DNA of 64,000 bases from Arthrobacter sp. EM1 (GCF_029964055.1 NZ_CP124836.1:1054001-1118000); one strand, 5' to 3'; shown: positions 52,227-62,047, counted from the first letter of the stretch. Program-made: numbers and translations. Notes: a model not told the origin generated them from the letters alone.

Positions 52227-53489
52227 GTGGGGCAGGAGCGGGATAACCAGCAGCGGGAGCAGCCTTCCGGTGGCGTACCCTCCCGGCCCGGTGAGGCACA
52301 ATTGCGGGAGCTCCGGCGGAGCAGCATTATGCACGTGGATATGGATGCGTTCTTTGTCTCCGTGGAACTTCGCAGCCGGCCCGCACTGGTGGGCAAGCCC
52401 GTTATCGTCGGCTACCCTGCGGACCGTTCAGTTGTGCTGTCCGCTTCCTACGAAGCCCGGAAATTCGGTGTCAAATCCGCGATGCCGATGGTGGTTGCCA
52501 TGCGGATGTGTCCATCCGCCGTCGTGATCGAGCCCCGGCACAAGCTGTACTACGAGGTTTCCGGCCAGATCATGGAAATTTTTGGTTCCATTACCGAACT
52601 CGTTGAGCCGCTCAGCGTGGACGAGGCCTTTCTCGACGTCGGGGGCGCCATCCGGCGGCTTGGTCCGCCCCGCGAGATCGGCGAACTCGTCCGCACCCGG
52701 GTCCGCAGCGAACTGGGCATCACAGCATCTGTTGGGATCGCGGCCAGCAAGTTCGTGGCGAAGATTGCGTCCACCCGCTGCAAGCCGAACGGACTGCTGC
52801 TGATCGGTCCGGAGGAGACGGTCCCTTACCTGCACAGCCTTCCGGTCAGCGCTCTTTGGGGCGTCGGTGCCAAGACCGTGGAGGTGCTCGCCCGGATGGG
52901 CATCCGAACCGTCGCCGACGTCGCGGCCTCCCCGCTGCCGTCCCTGCGCAAAGTGCTCGGCGCCTCGGGGGAGCACGTCCACCGGCTGTCGTGGGGGATT
53001 GATCCGCGCCCGGTGACCCCGGTGCGGCTGGAGAAAAGCATCGGTGCGGAAGAGACCTTCGCGGTGGACACCGCCGACGAGGCATTACTGCACCGCGAAC
53101 TGCTGCGCCTCTCGCACCGGACAGCGGAACGGCTCCGCAGCGCCGGCATGCACGCGCGAACCGTGGCGCTTAAGCTGCGCTACGCAGACTTCTCCACGAT
53201 CACCCGCAGCCGGACGGTCAGCACCCCCATCGACAGCGCGCAATTGCTGTACGCCGTCGCCGTCCAGTTGCTCGGGTCAGTCGGGGACCGCCCCATGACC
53301 GTGCGGCTCGTGGGGATCCGGGCCGAGCAGCTTGAGGAGGCGGCCCAGGCGCCCCTGCAGTTGAGCCTTGACCGCAGGGACGATAACTGGCGCGCCGCCG
53401 AGCAGGTCCTGGACCAGGTGACCCGTAAATTCGGGACAAAATCGGTACTTCCGGCCCGTCTGCTTGATCCCGGGAATACCCCGGGCTGA
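52227..53489 (+). CDS. dinB: DNA polymerase IV (Y family)
   Basis: The 420-residue translesion polymerase has VDMDAFFVSVE and SVDEAFLDV with the catalytic carboxylates, the LPVSALWGVGAKTVEVLARMG little-finger and HhH region, and a C-terminal DNA-contact domain. There is no obvious C-terminal clamp-binding motif beyond the last residues (LPARLLDPGNTPG), so interaction is uncertain. The N-terminus (32 residues, Gln/Glu/Arg-rich) is extra. Divergent from the lipoprotein gene. Confidence 0.94.
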   Translation: MGQERDNQQREQPSGGVPSRPGEAQLRELRRSSIMHVDMDAFFVSVELRSRPALVGKPVIVGYPADRSVVLSASYEARKFGVKSAMPMVVAMRMCPSAVVIEPRHKLYYEVSGQIMEIFGSITELVEPLSVDEAFLDVGGAIRRLGPPREIGELVRTRVRSELGITASVGIAASKFVAKIASTRCKPNGLLLIGPEETVPYLHSLPVSALWGVGAKTVEVLARMGIRTVADVAASPLPSLRKVLGASGEHVHRLSWGIDPRPVTPVRLEKSIGAEETFAVDTADEALLHRELLRLSHRTAERLRSAGMHARTVALKLRYADFSTITRSRTVSTPIDSAQLLYAVAVQLLGSVGDRPMTVRLVGIRAEQLEEAAQAPLQLSLDRRDDNWRAAEQVLDQVTRKFGTKSVLPARLLDPGNTPG

Positions 53490-53563
53490 ACCCGGCAGTT
53501 CCGTGGTCCTGTTCATCACGCCAGGGGGACTTTCGGCATCTTTCAGAACGGGGCACAACAAAC

Positions 53564-53569
53564 TATCCT
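53564..53569 (+). promoter_or_regulatory. Probable -10 element of the DUF3040 gene
   Basis: TATCCT lies in the AT-rich stretch CAACAAACTATCCTTATTAA. The same 11-mer AACTATCCTTA precedes aroG. The start would leave a leader of about 190 nt. Confidence 0.4.
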
Positions 53570-53656
53570 TATTAATACGAAGGTTTGGAACGACTGGATC
53601 GAGCGTTCGGATTAATGCAGGACCAGCTGGACACCCCGGAAGGGGCCGTGGAAGAT

Positions 53657-53713
53657 CCCATTCGACCACCGACGGTGAATGGGAACCACACGGGATGCCC
53701 GCACGTTGTGGTT
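53657..53713 (+). other. Two hairpins in the leader of the DUF3040 gene
   Basis: Hairpin 1 (53657-53683): CCCATTC/GAATGGG with inner ACC/GGT and one bulge. Hairpin 2 (53684-53713): AACCACA/TGTGGTT with inner CGGG/CCCG, followed by TTTT. The pair lies between the -10 element and the ribosome binding site at 53756-53761. It could be an attenuator, a small RNA or a dinB terminator. The rest of 53490-53766 shows no supported coding frame. Confidence 0.45.
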
Positions 53714-53766
53714 TTAGGGACACTGGTCGCGTCAGTCCGGACGTTGGCCGACTTAAGGAGGTCGTG

Positions 53767-54141
53767 ATGCCGCTCTCGGAGCACGAACAGAAGTTGCTGG
53801 AGCAACTAGAGAAGCAGCTGCATGAGGACGATCCCAAGTTCGCCAGCTCGATGGGCTCGGACGCGGGGCGTTCATGGTCCACCCGCCATCTTGTGATCGG
53901 CGTACTGGCCACACTTGCCGGCATTGTGCTCCTGCTCTTGGGTGTAACGATTCAGGTCATCGTTGTCGGAGTCCTTGGATTCGTTGTTATGGGCGCTGGG
54001 GTTTACTACGCGACCATGCGGGGAGCCGCCGTTGGCAAAGCCAGGGCCGCTGGAGCGGACCGGAAATCGGGGAAGCCCAGGAGTTCATTCATGAGCAGCC
54101 TCGAGGAACGCTGGGATGAGCGGCACCGCGGCGAACCCTGA
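53767..54141 (+). CDS. DUF3040 membrane protein
   Basis: The 124-residue protein starts with MPLSEHEQKLLEQLEKQL, the DUF3040 signature, and has two membrane helices at about residues 42-62 and 64-84 (LVIGVLATLAGIVLLLL, then VIVVGVLGFVVMGAGVYY). A charged tail (SSLEERWDERHRGE) follows. Strong AGGAGG at 53756-53761, 5 nt before the ATG. Actinobacteria often have it just upstream of mraZ and the dcw genes, which suggests an envelope or division role, not yet defined. Confidence 0.9.
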   Translation: MPLSEHEQKLLEQLEKQLHEDDPKFASSMGSDAGRSWSTRHLVIGVLATLAGIVLLLLGVTIQVIVVGVLGFVVMGAGVYYATMRGAAVGKARAAGADRKSGKPRSSFMSSLEERWDERHRGEP

Positions 54142-54229
54142 AGGGGCCGCCGGGCCCGTCCCGGTGTCGGCTCGTTGTTAAGCCTCCTGTAGCTGCCTCC
54201 ACTTTCCACCACGGGAAGGACCGGCCGCA

Positions 54230-54259
54230 AAAAAAGATCCGCTTCGGCGGGTCTTTTTT
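54230..54259 (+). terminator. Rho-independent terminator of the DUF3040 gene
   Basis: AAAAAAGATCCGC and GCGGGTCTTTTTT form a 13-bp stem (one GU pair) closed by a C(TTCG)G tetraloop and ending in six T residues. Confidence 0.93.
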
Positions 54260-54479
54260 CGTTAACTTCTGACTAGCGGGCCCAACTGAGGCGTTGCAGC
54301 GGCGCGCTGGGCTGCGGGGGAGGGCCCCGGCAAGACCCCACCCAAGCCCGTGTTGCCCGGACCGCCGCCGTGGCACCGCGTTTTCCTCCACTGCCAACCA
54401 CCGGGCCCAGTTCCCTGCAGTTGCGGGGGACCGGAAGGAACGACGGGCGCAAATTGCGGCCGAAACCGGCGGTGTGTCG

Positions 54480-54511
54480 TTGACTGTGGAGGGATGTGGA
54501 GTAATGTGGAG
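54480..54511 (+). promoter_or_regulatory. mraZ promoter with three MraZ-box-like repeats
   Basis: TTGACT (54480-54485) and TAATGT (54502-54507), with a 16-nt spacer, form the promoter. TGTGGAG repeats start at 54485, 54495 and 54505, a 10-bp period covering spacer and -10. A partial fourth GTGG is in phase at 54526. This is the layout of autorepressor MraZ sites in other bacteria. Confidence 0.7.
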
Positions 54512-54576
54512 GCCGTAAGAGGGTAGTGGCAGCACGGGGGACGTTGGGCTTCCTACGAACAGACAGGCGGTGGGCC

Positions 54577-55005
54577 GTGTTTCTCGGCACACATTCGCCG
54601 CGTCTGGACGAAAAGGGACGAATTATCCTTCCCGCCAAGTTCCGCGAGGAACTTGCCGGCGGACTGGTTCTCACAAGGGGCCAGGAACGCTGCATCTACG
54701 TCTTCAGTGAGGCGGAATTCGGCCGTGTTCACGAGCAAATGCGCGAGGCACCAATCTCCAGCAAACAAGCTCGCGACTACATCCGTGTTTTCCTCTCCGG
54801 AGCCTCTGACGAGGTGCCTGACAAGCAGGGGCGCGTGACGATTCCGCCGGCGCTCCGGGAGTATGCAGGGCTCGGCAGGGAACTGGCCGTTATCGGCGCA
54901 GGCACCCGTGCGGAGATCTGGGACGCCCAAGCCTGGAGCGAATACCTCGCTGAAAAGGAAACGGCCTTCTCGGAGACCGATGACGCAATACCGGGGATTC
55001 TGTGA
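54577..55005 (+). CDS. mraZ: Transcriptional regulator MraZ
   Basis: MraZ is a ring-forming AbrB-like repressor that heads and controls the dcw cluster. The 142-residue product from GTG 54577 begins [20 protein letters not shown] and contains the second repeat [18 protein letters not shown], matching normal length. Upstream frame continuation to 54526 is not conserved. Its repeat boxes overlap its own promoter. rsmH follows after 196 nt. Confidence 0.93.
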   Translation: MFLGTHSPRLDEKGRIILPAKFREELAGGLVLTRGQERCIYVFSEAEFGRVHEQMREAPISSKQARDYIRVFLSGASDEVPDKQGRVTIPPALREYAGLGRELAVIGAGTRAEIWDAQAWSEYLAEKETAFSETDDAIPGIL

Positions 55006-55075
55006 ATCCCCGCAGGAACCAAGCAGCACTGCACGATTCTTGACCGAGATCTCCAGCCGCCCATCCTGCTGTTTT

Positions 55076-55100
55076 CCTGGCTCACTTCCCCGGAGCCAGG
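55076..55100 (+). other. Hairpin in the mraZ-rsmH gap
   Basis: CCTGGCTC pairs perfectly with GAGCCAGG around a 9-nt loop, with no T-tract. It is 71 nt after mraZ and 101 nt before rsmH and could slow or modulate readthrough. A TTGACC lies upstream but with no good -10. Confidence 0.35.
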
Positions 55101-55201
55101 CGGACGCAGGATAGGCGCGGATGGGGATCTGGATCAAGAAGCGGCGCCAACAGCCAGCAACCGCACTCCAGGCATCAGCCCAACCACGAAAGGACGCAGG
55201 C

Positions 55202-56200
55202 ATGACGGACCCTGACCAGTCGAAGCCTACGTCCGAACGGCATGTACCGGTCCTCAAGGACCGGTGCATCAATTTGTTGGCACCGGGATTCGCCGCGGCA
55301 CGCAGCCGCGGCGAGAGCCCCGTCGTCATCGACGCGACCCTTGGCATGGGCGGTCATTCCGAGGCGATGCTGCAGCGCTTTCCGGACTTGCACCTGATCG
55401 GCATCGACCGCGATGAGGAAGCACTGGCCCTCGCGGAAGAGCGCCTCAAGGCTTTCGCCGACCGGATCGACCTTGTGCACGCCGTCTACGACGAAATCCC
55501 TGAAATCCTGGAAGACCTCGGCTTCGCGGAAGTCCACGGAGTCCTGATGGACCTCGGGGTCTCATCGCTCCAGCTGGACGAACGCGACCGCGGTTTTGCG
55601 TACTCCTTCGACGCCCCGCTGGACATGCGGATGGACCTGAGCCGCGGCCAGACCGCCGCCGACGTTGTTAACACCTACAGCGAAGAAGACCTTGTCCGGA
55701 TCATCCGAAAATGGGGCGAGGAGAAATTTGCCGGCCGCATTGCCAACCGCATCGTGACCGTCCGGGCTACGAAGCCGTTTACAACGACCGGGGAACTCGT
55801 CGAGCAGATCCGCGACGTTGTACCGTCCGGCGCCGCCAAAACGGGCGGACACCCTGCGAAACGCACCTTCCAGGCGCTCCGGATCGAGGTCAATGAAGAA
55901 CTCGATGTCCTCGAACGCGCCGTTCCCGCAGCGATCACCTCGATCGCACTCGGCGGCCGGGTTGTGGTGATGTCCTACCACTCGCTGGAAGACAAAATCG
56001 TCAAGGGCTTCTTCCAGGCCGGGTCCAAATCGTCCGCGCCTCTTGGTTTCCCGGTGGAACTGGAAGAACACAAGGCCGAGCTGAAAACTCTGACGAAGGG
56101 CACCGAAGTGCCCACCGCCGCAGAAATCGCCGAAAACCCACGCGCCGCGTCCGCCAGGCTCCGCGCAGTGGAACGCATCAAAACCAGGAGAGCCGTATGA
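55202..56200 (+). CDS. rsmH: 16S rRNA (cytosine1402-N4)-methyltransferase
   Basis: RsmH (MraW) uses S-adenosylmethionine to methylate 16S rRNA C1402. The 332-residue protein has [26 protein letters not shown] and [12 protein letters not shown] (SAM site), [20 protein letters not shown] and the C-terminal [11 protein letters not shown] with FF. ATG 55202 has AAAGGA about 8 nt upstream; an earlier in-frame ATG at 55121 adds a basic non-conserved head. Overlaps ftsL by 4 nt (ATGA). Confidence 0.95.
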   Translation: MTDPDQSKPTSERHVPVLKDRCINLLAPGFAAARSRGESPVVIDATLGMGGHSEAMLQRFPDLHLIGIDRDEEALALAEERLKAFADRIDLVHAVYDEIPEILEDLGFAEVHGVLMDLGVSSLQLDERDRGFAYSFDAPLDMRMDLSRGQTAADVVNTYSEEDLVRIIRKWGEEKFAGRIANRIVTVRATKPFTTTGELVEQIRDVVPSGAAKTGGHPAKRTFQALRIEVNEELDVLERAVPAAITSIALGGRVVVMSYHSLEDKIVKGFFQAGSKSSAPLGFPVELEEHKAELKTLTKGTEVPTAAEIAENPRAASARLRAVERIKTRRAV

Positions 56201-56868
56201 GCACCGCCGCTGTCAACAGATTTCCCGTTGCCGCAGGCGCAACGGCCCGGGCACTGCCCGCGGGTTCCCCCGGCACCGGCCCCGCCAGGAAGGAGCGCAC
56301 CCCGCTTTCACTGGTCCGTTCGGCCCCGCGGAAACGCCGCGCACCCTTCGTTGTGCTGTGCTTTGGCCTCCTTGCGGTCGCCCTGCTGGCCGTGCTGGTC
56401 CTGAACATCTCCGTCTCCACGGCCCAGTACCAGCTGGTGCAGCTGCGGGGTGAACAGTCCACCCTGACGAAGCAGAACCAGGACCTCACCCAGCAGGCGC
56501 AGAACTTTGACGCCCCGCAGAACCTGGCTGCCAAGGCCACCGAGCTGGGCATGGTGGCCTCCATCACCAAGGGCCAGATCGACCTGTCCACCCTGACCGT
56601 CACCGGCAAGGCCAAACCTTCGGTGAAAGGCGACGCCCCCGGAGCCGTTATCGCCGCTCCCGCCGTCGCAGGACAGCTCAGCGTCGTCCCGCCGGCCACA
56701 GTCAATGAGCCGCTCGCGAACCGTAAGCCTTCGCAGGACGCCCCGGTGCCGGCCGTGCCCGCGGCAGCTGTACCCGCGCCCGCTGCCGTGCCGGTCCCCG
56801 CCGCGCCGGCGGCTGAACTCCACGGCGGGTCCGTTCCCGCCCCCGCGCAGAAGATCCCGGGACAGTAA
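56197..56868 (+). CDS. ftsL: FtsL-like cell division protein
   Basis: The 223-residue bitopic protein has a basic cytoplasmic head (residues 1-50, ending RKRRAPF), one membrane helix (about 51-72) and an outer coiled-coil ([20 protein letters not shown]). FtsL joins FtsB/Q at the divisome. The long Ala/Pro/Val-rich C-terminus (about 125-223) is beyond the usual length. Assignment rests on position between rsmH and ftsI and on topology, since FtsL sequences are poorly conserved. Confidence 0.85.
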   Translation: MSTAAVNRFPVAAGATARALPAGSPGTGPARKERTPLSLVRSAPRKRRAPFVVLCFGLLAVALLAVLVLNISVSTAQYQLVQLRGEQSTLTKQNQDLTQQAQNFDAPQNLAAKATELGMVASITKGQIDLSTLTVTGKAKPSVKGDAPGAVIAAPAVAGQLSVVPPATVNEPLANRKPSQDAPVPAVPAAAVPAPAAVPVPAAPAAELHGGSVPAPAQKIPGQ

Positions 56869-56909
56869 CGCAGCTCGGATCACCCGCCAGGCAAAAGCAA
56901 GGAAACATC

Positions 56910-58712
56910 GTGGCTCAGAACACCGGCAAGGCAGGCAAAGCGAAAGCGCCGAGCACAACCCGGCGGCTGCGGCTGGGCCTTGGCCTGATGCTGACACTCC
57001 TTCTCGTCGTCGGCGGGAAACTCTTCCTGGTCCAGGGCCTCGACGTCGGGGGGATGGCCGAGGCCGCGCTCCAGAACCGGCTCACCCCCATTGAGCTGCC
57101 GGCCGAGCGCGGCAGCATTCTGGACACCAACGGCAATGTCCTGGCCAGCAGCGTGATCCGCTACAACATCGTGGTCGACCAGACCGTAAATACCAAAACC
57201 GAATCCTTCCGCCGGCTGGAGCAAATGGACGGCAAGGAACAACTGGTCAAAGTCTCCCGGGACCAGGGCATTTCCGAACTTGCCGCGGTGCTGGGCATGG
57301 ACAGGGACACGGTGAAGGACGCCCTTACCGGTGAACAGCGCTACTACATTGTGGCCAAAGACCTGAAGCCCGACGTCGAGGACCGGATCTCAAAGCTTCG
57401 GATCCCAGGCATCGTCACCGAGGGCACCAGCAAGCGGGTTTACCCCAACGGCTCGGTGGCTGGCGGGATCGTCGGCTTCCTGAAAGACGGCAGCACCGGC
57501 CAGGCCGGCCTCGAGCAGACCCAGGACGAGATCCTCAAGGGCACCCCGGGCAAGCGGCTGTTTGAGATCGGTGCAGACGGACTGCGCATCCCGGTGGGAG
57601 TGGACCAGCTGACGCCGGCCGTGAACGGCAAGGACATCAAGCTCACCCTAAACTCTGACCTCCAGTACTTCGCCCAGCAGGCGATCCAGAGCCAGAAGGA
57701 CAAGCTCAGCGCCGAATGGGGCGTGATAATCGTCTCCGATGCCAAAAACGGAAACATCATCGCGATGGCGGACACTGATGCACCCGACCCCAACGATCCC
57801 GGCAAGGTGGCGGCCAAGGACCGCGGCGTCCGTGCCGTCACGGCCGCCTATGAGCCGGGCTCGGTGGAAAAGATGATCACCGCCGCCGCCGCGATCGAAG
57901 AAGGCACGGCCCACCCGCTGGACCACTTTACGATTCCGCCGACCTACACTGTCGATGGCCAGACCTTCACCGATTCCTTCGTGCACGGTACTGAAGAGCG
58001 GACCCTCGCCGGCATTGTCGGGTATTCGATGAACACCGGCACAGTGATGGTGGGCCAGCGGCTCAGCAAGGAGAAACGTCACGACTGGCTGCAAAAGTTC
58101 GGTATCGGCGAAGCGCCGGACATCGGGCTGCCCGCCGAGTCCACGGGCATCCTGACCCCCGCTGAGCAGTGGGACGGGCGCCAGCAGTACACGGTCCTTT
58201 TCGGCCAGGGTGTCTCGCAGTCAACCCTGCAGACAGTCCGCGCCTACCAAAGCATCGCTAATGACGGCGTTATGCTCCAGCCGCGCCTGATCGACAGCTT
58301 CATCAACCCGGACGGCACCGAGGAGAAGGTCCCGGCCCAGGCGCCCCGGCAGATCGTCAGTGCGGACACCGCCAAACAGGTCCGCGATATCCTGGAGAGC
58401 GCCGTGACCGAGGGTGAGATTAAGGACGCCGCGATTGACGGCTACCGGGTCGGAGCGAAGACCGGGACATCCGAATCTCCCTGCGACGACGGCAAATCGG
58501 GCTTCTGCGGCTATACCGCCTCCATGGTGGGGATGGCGCCGATGGACGATCCGCGGTTTATTGTTGAAGTGGTCCTGCAACGGCCCAAGGGCAGCATCTA
58601 CGGAATCACGAACGGACCGGTGTTCCGGTCCGTGATGAGCCAGACGCTGCGGACGTTCAACGTTCCGCCCTCCACCGGGGAGCCCGCCCGGTTGCCGCAG
58701 TACGCCAAGTAG
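56910..58712 (+). CDS. ftsI: Peptidoglycan transpeptidase FtsI (PBP3)
   Basis: FtsI is the septal crosslinking enzyme. The 600-residue class B protein has a cytoplasmic head, one helix at about residues 24-44, a non-catalytic domain and a transpeptidase domain with Ser318-x-x-Lys321 (EPGSVEKM), SMN at 373-375 and KTGT around 517. GGA lies before GTG 56910. Val at the usual Thr position after the active Ser and Met in SxN are mild deviations. A 41-nt gap follows ftsL and 104 nt precede murE. Confidence 0.95.
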   Translation: MAQNTGKAGKAKAPSTTRRLRLGLGLMLTLLLVVGGKLFLVQGLDVGGMAEAALQNRLTPIELPAERGSILDTNGNVLASSVIRYNIVVDQTVNTKTESFRRLEQMDGKEQLVKVSRDQGISELAAVLGMDRDTVKDALTGEQRYYIVAKDLKPDVEDRISKLRIPGIVTEGTSKRVYPNGSVAGGIVGFLKDGSTGQAGLEQTQDEILKGTPGKRLFEIGADGLRIPVGVDQLTPAVNGKDIKLTLNSDLQYFAQQAIQSQKDKLSAEWGVIIVSDAKNGNIIAMADTDAPDPNDPGKVAAKDRGVRAVTAAYEPGSVEKMITAAAAIEEGTAHPLDHFTIPPTYTVDGQTFTDSFVHGTEERTLAGIVGYSMNTGTVMVGQRLSKEKRHDWLQKFGIGEAPDIGLPAESTGILTPAEQWDGRQQYTVLFGQGVSQSTLQTVRAYQSIANDGVMLQPRLIDSFINPDGTEEKVPAQAPRQIVSADTAKQVRDILESAVTEGEIKDAAIDGYRVGAKTGTSESPCDDGKSGFCGYTASMVGMAPMDDPRFIVEVVLQRPKGSIYGITNGPVFRSVMSQTLRTFNVPPSTGEPARLPQYAK

Positions 58713-58816
58713 GACCAAGCGCCACCCAGCACCCGAACCAAGGACTGCAGCCAGTGGCCGGAGGATTCCTCCGCGCAGCAGGTCCAGATCCACCAGCACC
58801 ACCTACGGAGATCCAC

Positions 58817-60475
58817 GTGTCAGATCAGTTTGCCCCCGGCGCTTCCGCCGCGCCGTCCGGCCCGGGGTCCACCCGCGGCTTCCGGCCCACCGCGGTTGCT
58901 GCAGTGCCGCTGGCAGCCATTGGCGAAGCGATCGGCGTCGACGTCCCCGGAGCTTCGGGGGCCGTACCGGTTACCGGGATCTCGCTGAATTCCCGCACCG
59001 TGCAGCCCGGAGACCTCTACGTGGCACTGCCCGGCGCGAGCCGCCACGGTGCCGGCTTTGTCGCCCAGGCCGTGGAGGGCGGTGCGGCCGCCATTCTGAC
59101 GGACGACGCCGGCGCGCGCCTGCTGGCCTTCTCCCACGACATCGCCGTGCCGGTACTGCTGGCCCAGGAACCCCGCAGCCTCGTCGGCGGACTGTCCGCC
59201 CTGATCTACCGGAGCAGGCCCGACGACGCGATCGCTCCCGCCCTCTACGGCGTCACCGGCACCAACGGAAAGACCACCACCACATACTTCCTCAATGCCC
59301 TGCTGCAGGGCCTTGGACAGAAGACGGGACTGATCGGCACCATCGAGATCCTGGCCGGCGGCGCGCCGATTCCCAGCCTGCTCACCACGCCCGAGTCCAC
59401 GGACGTCCATGCCCTGCTGGCGCTGATGCGCGAACGCGGCCTGGACGCGGCCTCGATGGAAGTCTCCTCGCATGCTGTGGCGTTCCACCGGGTGGACGGG
59501 GTTGTGTTCGACGTGGCCGGTTTCACCAACCTGACGCAGGACCACCTTGACCTGCACGGGAGCATGGACGAGTACTTCCAGACCAAGGCCCGGCTCTTTA
59601 CGGCCGGACGGGCCCGCAGCGCAGTGGTGACCGTCGACGACGCCTGGGGCGTCAAGCTCGCAGCCACCGCTGGCATTCCGGTCACCACCCTGGCCACGCA
59701 GGCCGACAGCGCAGCGGCCCCGATCCGTGCGGAAGCGGACTGGACCGTCCACAACCAGGCACCGCGCGGACTCGGCACCGCCTTCACCCTGCAGCACCGC
59801 GACGGCACTCAGTTGCGTGTGCACACCGGGCTGCCCGGCAGCTTCAACGTCGCCAACGCCGCGCTGGCCACGGTTATGGTGCTCGCGGGCGGCCACGGTG
59901 CCAGCGCCGTACAGGCCGCCCTCGACGCGGCGGAACCCTTCACCGTCGCCGTTCCCGGCCGCATGCAGCTCGTCTCCACCGCCCCCGCCGCGGTGGTCGA
60001 CTTTGCCCACAACCCGGACGCCCTGGCCCGGGCACTCGAAGCCGTCCGCTCCCCGCAACCGGGCTCCCGGGTGATCGTTGTGTTCGGCGCAACCGGACAA
60101 CGGGACCAAAGCAAGCGGCCCGCCATGGGAGCCATCGCCGCACGCCTTGCCGACACGGTAATTGTCAGCGACGATGACCCGCACGATGAGGACGCCGCCG
60201 CAATCCGCGCCGACGTTATGGCCGGCGCACTGGACGCCAAAAAACACGAGGGCCTCGGCTGCAGCATCATCGAGGTGTTCCCCCGCGCGGCCGCCATCCG
60301 GAAAGCCGTGGAACTCGCCGGTCCGGCGGACACAATCCTCGTCGCAGGGCGCGGCCACGAAATTTGGCAGGAGGTCAAGGGCGTCAACCTCGCCCTTGAC
60401 GACCGGGTGGAGCTCCGCTCCGCCTTGACAGCCCGGGGATTCACCGTTCTCGAAGACCAGCGGATAGAGTCCTAA
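58817..60475 (+). CDS. murE: UDP-MurNAc-tripeptide synthetase MurE
   Basis: MurE adds the third residue to UDP-MurNAc-L-Ala-D-Glu. The 552-residue ligase has [35 protein letters not shown] and NLTQDHLDLHGSMDEYF. The substrate motif, normally DNPR in diaminopimelate enzymes, is DDPH (residues 453-456) and fits a non-DAP, probably lysine, wall. GTG 58817 has GGAG at 58807-58810; the frame is open from 58754. murF starts 6 nt after the stop. Confidence 0.94.
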   Translation: MSDQFAPGASAAPSGPGSTRGFRPTAVAAVPLAAIGEAIGVDVPGASGAVPVTGISLNSRTVQPGDLYVALPGASRHGAGFVAQAVEGGAAAILTDDAGARLLAFSHDIAVPVLLAQEPRSLVGGLSALIYRSRPDDAIAPALYGVTGTNGKTTTTYFLNALLQGLGQKTGLIGTIEILAGGAPIPSLLTTPESTDVHALLALMRERGLDAASMEVSSHAVAFHRVDGVVFDVAGFTNLTQDHLDLHGSMDEYFQTKARLFTAGRARSAVVTVDDAWGVKLAATAGIPVTTLATQADSAAAPIRAEADWTVHNQAPRGLGTAFTLQHRDGTQLRVHTGLPGSFNVANAALATVMVLAGGHGASAVQAALDAAEPFTVAVPGRMQLVSTAPAAVVDFAHNPDALARALEAVRSPQPGSRVIVVFGATGQRDQSKRPAMGAIAARLADTVIVSDDDPHDEDAAAIRADVMAGALDAKKHEGLGCSIIEVFPRAAAIRKAVELAGPADTILVAGRGHEIWQEVKGVNLALDDRVELRSALTARGFTVLEDQRIES

Positions 60476-60481
60476 ACCGAG

Positions 60482-62047
60482 ATGATTGCATTTACCGCGG
60501 CGGAAATCGCCGAAATAACCAACGGCCGGCTAGCCGCCGAACCGGGCGTTACTCCCGGTTCGGTCGTAACCGACTCCCGCGAAGCCACCCCGGGTTCCCT
60601 CTACGTGGCCAAGCCGGGGGAGACTGCCGACGGCCACGACTTCGTCGCCGCGGCTTTCGAACGCGGCGCCGTGCTGGCCCTCGTCGAGCATGATGTCACG
60701 GACGACGCCGGGCGCACCTACCCCGCCGTTGTGGTCCAGGACTCGGTCCTGGCGATGGGTGCCCTCGCCGCGGAGGCCGTCCGACGGATCCGTGCGGGCC
60801 GTGCCGCCAACGGCGAGCCGCTGACCGTGATTGGCATCACCGGTTCCGCCGGCAAAACCACGACCAAGGACCTGCTGGCCGGTATCCTCGGCGCGGAAGG
60901 CAGCACTGTTGCCCCGCAGGGTTCCTACAACGGCGAAGTCGGGGTGCCACTGACCGTCTTCAAAGCCGGTCCCGACACCCGCTTCCTCGTCATCGAGATG
61001 GGCGCCACGGGCGTGGGACACATCAGCTACCTCGCCGGGATGGTCCGGCCCGACATCGGCGTGGTGCTCGGTGTTGGCACCGCCCACGCGGGCGAATTCG
61101 GCGGCGTGGAAAACATCGCCATCGCCAAGGGCGAGCTTGTCGAGGCCCTGCCGGCCGGCGGCACCGCAGTCCTGAACCTGGACGACGCCCGTGTTGCCGC
61201 CATGGCCGCCCGCACCCGGGCCGCGGTGCTGGGCTTCTCTGCCGCTCCGGCCAGCGCCGGCCTGTCAGGCGAAACCGGGACCGGGCCTGCCGGGGCAGAA
61301 TGCGTCCGCGCCGAGGGGATCGAGTTGAATTCCGGCGGAAGTCCCGAGTTTGAGGTGCTCTTCCCCGGCGGAACACCGCCGCATCATATTGCGGCGAAGC
61401 TTATCGGGGCGCACCACATCGGCAACCTGCTGGCAGCGGCGGCCGCCGCCCACGCAGCCGGAGTCCCCGCCGCGCGGATCGCCGCCTCCCTCAGCTCCCA
61501 GTCGGCTGCCAGCCGCTGGCGGATGGAGCGCACCGAACGCGCCGACGGCGTCACCATCATTAACGATGCCTACAACGCCAATCCGGAATCCATGCGTGCC
61601 GCGCTGCGGACCCTCGCTGACCTCGGACGGGGCCGCCGCACCTGGGCTGTCCTTGGTGCCATGCTTGAGCTGGGTCCGGATTCGATCCGCGAGCACATGG
61701 CAGTCGGCACGCAGGTGGTCCGGCTCAACATCTCCCGCCTGCTCGTTGTGGGCCGGGAAGCACGTTCGCTCTACGTTTCTGCCGTCAATGAGGGGTCCTG
61801 GGGCAACGAGTGCGTTTTTGCCGAAACAGCCGACGAGGCCTACGAATTGCTGCAGGCCGAGCTGGAGCCCGGTGACCTGGTGCTGTTCAAGTCGTCCAAC
61901 AGCATCGGCCTGAGACACTTGGGGGATCGGATAGCATTGCCTCTTCAGGCCCCCGGTACCGTTTCCGGTGCGGCTGGGGGATCGGCTGCCGTGAGCGCAG
62001 CCGGAGATACTGCCGGAACCGCCACTGAAGGGAGTGCGCTGCCGTGA
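60482..62047 (+). CDS. murF: UDP-MurNAc-tripeptide:D-Ala-D-Ala ligase MurF
   Basis: MurF adds D-Ala-D-Ala to complete the pentapeptide. The 521-residue protein has [47 protein letters not shown] and the C-terminal [15 protein letters not shown] Gly/Ala-rich insert lies at about residues 255-285. The last 30 residues are Ala/Gly-rich. The stop overlaps mraY by 4 nt (GTGA). Confidence 0.96.
   Translation: MIAFTAAEIAEITNGRLAAEPGVTPGSVVTDSREATPGSLYVAKPGETADGHDFVAAAFERGAVLALVEHDVTDDAGRTYPAVVVQDSVLAMGALAAEAVRRIRAGRAANGEPLTVIGITGSAGKTTTKDLLAGILGAEGSTVAPQGSYNGEVGVPLTVFKAGPDTRFLVIEMGATGVGHISYLAGMVRPDIGVVLGVGTAHAGEFGGVENIAIAKGELVEALPAGGTAVLNLDDARVAAMAARTRAAVLGFSAAPASAGLSGETGTGPAGAECVRAEGIELNSGGSPEFEVLFPGGTPPHHIAAKLIGAHHIGNLLAAAAAAHAAGVPAARIAASLSSQSAASRWRMERTERADGVTIINDAYNANPESMRAALRTLADLGRGRRTWAVLGAMLELGPDSIREHMAVGTQVVRLNISRLLVVGREARSLYVSAVNEGSWGNECVFAETADEAYELLQAELEPGDLVLFKSSNSIGLRHLGDRIALPLQAPGTVSGAAGGSAAVSAAGDTAGTATEGSALP

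Larger units (their letters stand above)
54142..54576. other. Intergenic region between the DUF3040 gene and mraZ
   Basis: This 435-base gap has a terminator at 54230-54259, an Arg/Pro-rich stretch without a supportable gene (54270-54470), and the mraZ promoter with its repeats at 54480-54511. No RNA gene was recognised. Confidence 0.6.

Noticed and set aside
53585..53767. 60-codon frame between dinB and the DUF3040 gene
   Set aside because: No ribosome binding site, no family, and it covers the two hairpins, which explain the sequence better.
58820..60358. 512-codon open frame antisense to murE
   Set aside because: No domain; murE is unambiguous on the other strand.
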